NCBI RefSeq assembly: GCF_900103215.1
Contig: NZ_FNGV01000002.1
Coordinates: forward strand, 558,001 to 622,000
Direction of reading: 5' to 3'
Source of the DNA: Kriegella aquimaris
Lineage (GTDB): Bacteria; Bacteroidota; Bacteroidia; Flavobacteriales; Flavobacteriaceae
DNA length: 64,000 nt
The notes under the pieces were generated by a model that did not search any database, was not told where the DNA came from, and saw only the letters and a program-made list of their open reading frames with translations. Shown here piece after piece: positions 61,437 to 64,000 of this stretch (the first letter of the stretch is position 1; every line of letters starts with the position of its first letter). Both the position numbers and the translations under genes were made by a program.

Positions 61437-62003
61437 ATGACAACCACTTTCCGTATAAAAAATATGGTTTGCGATCGATGTAAAATGATTGTTTCCCAAT
61501 CATTTGAAGAAATCGGCGCTTCACCTATCGATGTTGAATTAGGCGCGGTTAGCGTGGCATCCGATTTTCCATTGGATTTTGAACAAGTGCGTCATATTTT
61601 GGAAAGCAGGGGTTTTGAATTGATTTTAGATAAAAACGAAATTCTAATAGAAGCAGTAAAATCGAATCTTATTGATTTTGTCAATCCTGAAAAGTTAAGA
61701 AAGGAAGAGAATGTTTCCGCTTTTTTAGTAGAAAAACTAAATCGTGAGTATTCCTTGCTAAGTAAACTTTTTAGCAAAACAGAAGGTGTATCCATAGAAA
61801 AATATGTTATCAATTTAAAAACGGAAAGAACTAAAGAGTTGATTCAAATGAACAATTTGAGCTTTTCCGAGATAGCATATACTTTGGGCTATAAAAGTAG
61901 CAGCCATCTCGCTCGGCAGTTTAAAGCGGTAACGGGGTTGTCAATGTCTGAATACAAGAATTCACAAAATTGGGCGCGCAAACCCTTAGACCAAATTGTA
62001 TAA
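61437..62003 (+). CDS. HMA-like domain fused to AraC-type DNA-binding domain
   Basis: A 188-residue protein from the ATG at 61437. Residues ~1-65 resemble a heavy-metal-associated domain: MTTTFRIKNMVCDRCKMIV with Cys12 and Cys15, then a beta-alpha-beta pattern. Residues ~85-185 are an AraC helix-turn-helix pair (VSIEKYVINLKTERTKELIQ, FSEIAYTLGYKSSSHLARQF, KAVTGLSMSEYK). It probably senses Cu+ or another soft metal through the two Cys and controls the ATPase gene that starts 73 bp downstream. The frame start at 61374 is rejected because 61437 begins the HMA fold. Confidence 0.88.
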   Translation: MTTTFRIKNMVCDRCKMIVSQSFEEIGASPIDVELGAVSVASDFPLDFEQVRHILESRGFELILDKNEILIEAVKSNLIDFVNPEKLRKEENVSAFLVEKLNREYSLLSKLFSKTEGVSIEKYVINLKTERTKELIQMNNLSFSEIAYTLGYKSSSHLARQFKAVTGLSMSEYKNSQNWARKPLDQIV

Positions 62004-62045
62004 GTCTTAACCATAACTAGTCAAGTGTGCGCTGAATTTCCGTGG

Positions 62046-62053
62046 TAACTTTG
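62046..62053 (+). promoter_or_regulatory. -7 box of the copA-type gene
   Basis: TAACTTTG matches TAnnTTTG, 23 bp before the ATG at 62077. No -33 TTTG at 19 nt, which would fit an activator-dependent promoter under the AraC-type regulator encoded just upstream. Confidence 0.5.
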
Positions 62054-62076
62054 TGTCATACTTAAAGAATATACGA

Positions 62077-64000
62077 ATGAATCATACATATCATATTCAC
62101 GGAATGACTTGCAATGGGTGTAGAGCCCATGTAGAGCAGGTATTGGCCAACGTTAAGGGGGTGACCAATGTTTCGGTAGATTTAGAAAAGGCCGAAGCCA
62201 TTTTAGAAATGGATAAAGAAATTCCCTTAGAAACGTTGCAAAATGTAATGAAAGAAGATGGTGGACATTATTCCATTCATAAACCAGGTTCCCATCATCG
62301 TAACGAGGTCACTAAACCGACAAAACAGGAGAATGGCAACGGTACTTTTTATTGCCCTATGCATTGTGAAGGCGACAAAACGTATACCGAGCCGGGCGAT
62401 TGCCCAGTGTGCGGTATGGATTTGGTCGAACAGGTTAGTGCCTCCAATAGCGTAACCCAAGAATATACCTGTCCTATGCATCCCGAAGTTGTTCGTGATG
62501 AGCTGGGTGATTGCCCTATATGTGGCATGGAATTAGTGCCAAAGCAGGCAGATATCTCTGCGGAAGAAAAAAGTTACGGCAAGCTTCTGAACAAGTTCAA
62601 AATAGCGGTCGCTTTTACGTTGCCCATTTTTATCATCGCCATGTCAGAGATGGTACCTAATAATCCGCTTTATAAACTATTGAGCTTAAAGTCTTGGAAT
62701 TGGATTCAGTTTGCACTTTCGATTCCTGTAGTTTTTTATGCTACTTGGATGTTCTTTGAACGTGCCTACCGTTCTGTAAAAACATGGAATCTCAACATGT
62801 TTACCTTAATTGGTATTGGTGCAGGTGTAGCATGGTTGTTCAGTGTGTTTGCTATTTTGGTACCGGACTTCTTTCCGCCCCAATTTAAAACAGAACAAGG
62901 CACAGTTCATGTATATTTTGAGGCCGCTACGGTTATTTTGACCTTGGTGCTTTTTGGCCAGTTGTTGGAAGCTCGCGCACACAGTAAGACCAATTCTGCA
63001 GTAAAAGAGTTGTTGAAATTGGCTCCCAATAGCGCAATCCGAATTGTTGATGGAAAAGATGAAACCATTGCGATCGACCAAATTTCAAAAGGTGATTTGT
63101 TACGGGTAAAACCTGGAGATAAAATTCCCGTTGATGGTGTTGTCGACGATGGTGAAAGTACGGTTGATGAATCTATGATTACGGGAGAACCCGTACCTGT
63201 TCAAAAAGTAGAAGGAGATAAGGTGAGTTCGGGTACCATAAATGGCAAACGTTCCTTTGTGATGAAGGCCGAAAAAGTAGGTGCAGATACCTTGCTTTCC
63301 CAAATTATCGAAATGGTGAACAAAGCGAGTCGTAGTCAGGCTCCTATTCAAAAATTGGCTGATAAAATTTCAAGTTATTTTGTGCCCGCAGTAGTCTTTA
63401 TTTCGGTGGTCACCTTTGTAGTTTGGGTCATTTTCGGGCCTGAACCTGCCTATGTCTATGCGTTGGTCAATGCGATTGCCGTATTAATAATTGCCTGTCC
63501 GTGTGCTTTAGGTCTGGCAACACCGATGTCGGTGATGGTCGGTGTGGGGAAAGGGGCACAATCAGGTGTGTTGATCAAGAATGCCGAGGCTTTGGAGCGT
63601 ATGGACAAAATTGATACCCTAGTTGTCGATAAAACTGGAACCATAACAGAAGGAAAACCATCGGTGGAAAAAGTTGTCAGTGTTACCAATTTCGATTCGA
63701 AAAAGGTGTTACAGTACATCGTTTCTTTAAACCAATATAGTGAACACCCATTGGCTGATGCAACTGTAAAATATGGAAAAGCCCAGAATGTAGAACTTTT
63801 GAAAGTTGCCGATTTTGATTCCGTAACGGGAAAAGGGGTTACCGGAAAAATATATGGTGCGTCCATCGCTTTGGGTAATGAAAAGATGATGGTCGAAGCA
63901 AAAGTTGCTATTACAGATAATTTAAAATCAGACGTAGTCGTACATCAAAAACAAGGAAAAACGGTGTCATACTTGGCTATCGATGGAAAGGCTGTCGGTT
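62077..64000 (+). CDS. copA: heavy-metal (copper-type) P1B-ATPase, 3' end outside window
   Basis: 641 residues are visible and the frame runs off the right edge. It starts with an HMA domain ([13 protein letters not shown], Cys12/Cys15), then two short metal-binding modules ([25 protein letters not shown]; and [10 protein letters not shown] with [10 protein letters not shown]). The P-type core follows: actuator loop [13 protein letters not shown], membrane metal site [11 protein letters not shown] (Cys474-Pro-Cys476) and phosphorylation site DKTGTITEG (Asp518). The CPC motif points to Cu+ (or Ag+) export. The upstream AraC-HMA regulator supports this. Confidence 0.95.
   Translation, partial: MNHTYHIHGMTCNGCRAHVEQVLANVKGVTNVSVDLEKAEAILEMDKEIPLETLQNVMKEDGGHYSIHKPGSHHRNEVTKPTKQENGNGTFYCPMHCEGDKTYTEPGDCPVCGMDLVEQVSASNSVTQEYTCPMHPEVVRDELGDCPICGMELVPKQADISAEEKSYGKLLNKFKIAVAFTLPIFIIAMSEMVPNNPLYKLLSLKSWNWIQFALSIPVVFYATWMFFERAYRSVKTWNLNMFTLIGIGAGVAWLFSVFAILVPDFFPPQFKTEQGTVHVYFEAATVILTLVLFGQLLEARAHSKTNSAVKELLKLAPNSAIRIVDGKDETIAIDQISKGDLLRVKPGDKIPVDGVVDDGESTVDESMITGEPVPVQKVEGDKVSSGTINGKRSFVMKAEKVGADTLLSQIIEMVNKASRSQAPIQKLADKISSYFVPAVVFISVVTFVVWVIFGPEPAYVYALVNAIAVLIIACPCALGLATPMSVMVGVGKGAQSGVLIKNAEALERMDKIDTLVVDKTGTITEGKPSVEKVVSVTNFDSKKVLQYIVSLNQYSEHPLADATVKYGKAQNVELLKVADFDSVTGKGVTGKIYGASIALGNEKMMVEAKVAITDNLKSDVVVHQKQGKTVSYLAIDGKAVG

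Noticed and set aside
1-64000. CRISPR arrays or restriction-modification genes
   Set aside because: No spaced short repeats and no Cas, methyltransferase or restriction enzyme motifs were seen.

Overview
The window is chromosomal DNA from a Bacteroidetes bacterium, most likely a marine member of the Flavobacteriaceae. Five things point there: Bacteroidetes-type promoters (TAnnTTTG -7 boxes, with one full TTTG-N19-TATATTTG upstream of tRNA-Phe), weak Shine-Dalgarno sequences, many lipoprotein and outer-membrane barrel genes, family types typical of the group (GYDIA-type GHMP kinase, HYC_CC_PP protein, flavobacterial LptC) and the block coaX - barrel protein - TPR protein - lptC - small membrane protein - CorC-like protein - PpiD. 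No ribosomal RNA, phage, transposase, integrase or CRISPR array was seen.

Layout: 1-5.8 kb holds envelope and carbohydrate genes (barrel proteins, DUF547, GH113 lipoprotein, POTRA-barrel protein, DUF1080). 6.2-10.2 kb is the accessory region. A cell-wall amidase gene is followed by a compact cassette of three genes: a papain-family (C1A) protease, a small protein that shares the protease's C-terminal domain, and a chagasin-family (I42) cysteine-protease inhibitor. The cassette is bracketed by two ~90 bp copies of the 3' end of the amidase gene. 10.2-13.2 kb is a minus-strand group (TIGR04283 and TIGR04282 glycosyltransferases, purine nucleoside phosphorylase, rhodanese) that resembles the back half of an arsenosugar cluster. 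13.2-24.5 kb holds a GH32 lipoprotein, two exported class-A-beta-lactamase-fold serine hydrolases, an ATP/ADP-translocase-like membrane protein fused to HEAT repeats, an exported dikinase-like protein and an ADP-ribosylglycohydrolase lipoprotein. tRNA-Phe at 24.9 kb is followed by a decayed GIY-YIG nuclease gene.

25-44 kb is mostly core: coaX, envelope block, mevalonate genes (HMG-CoA reductase and GYDIA kinase), a dipeptidyl peptidase with a POT peptide transporter next to it, comEC, NlpC/P60, lpxB and surE. 44-60 kb holds a Tsp/Prc protease, an SLC13 permease, a methionine-sulfoxide repair group (two MsrA-type genes, MsrB, and fRMsr further on), an anchored nuclease, the cell-shape operon mreB-mreC-mreD-PBP2-rodA, and purH. 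The right edge (60.9-64 kb) is a copper/heavy-metal locus: HYC_CC_PP protein, an HMA-AraC fusion regulator, and a CopA-type ATPase cut by the window end.

The strongest candidate for an undescribed system is the protease / shared-domain partner / inhibitor cassette at 7.7-9.6 kb. The exported dikinase-serine hydrolase operon (18.7-22.9 kb) is second. Assignments rest on reading motifs by eye; no database search was possible.
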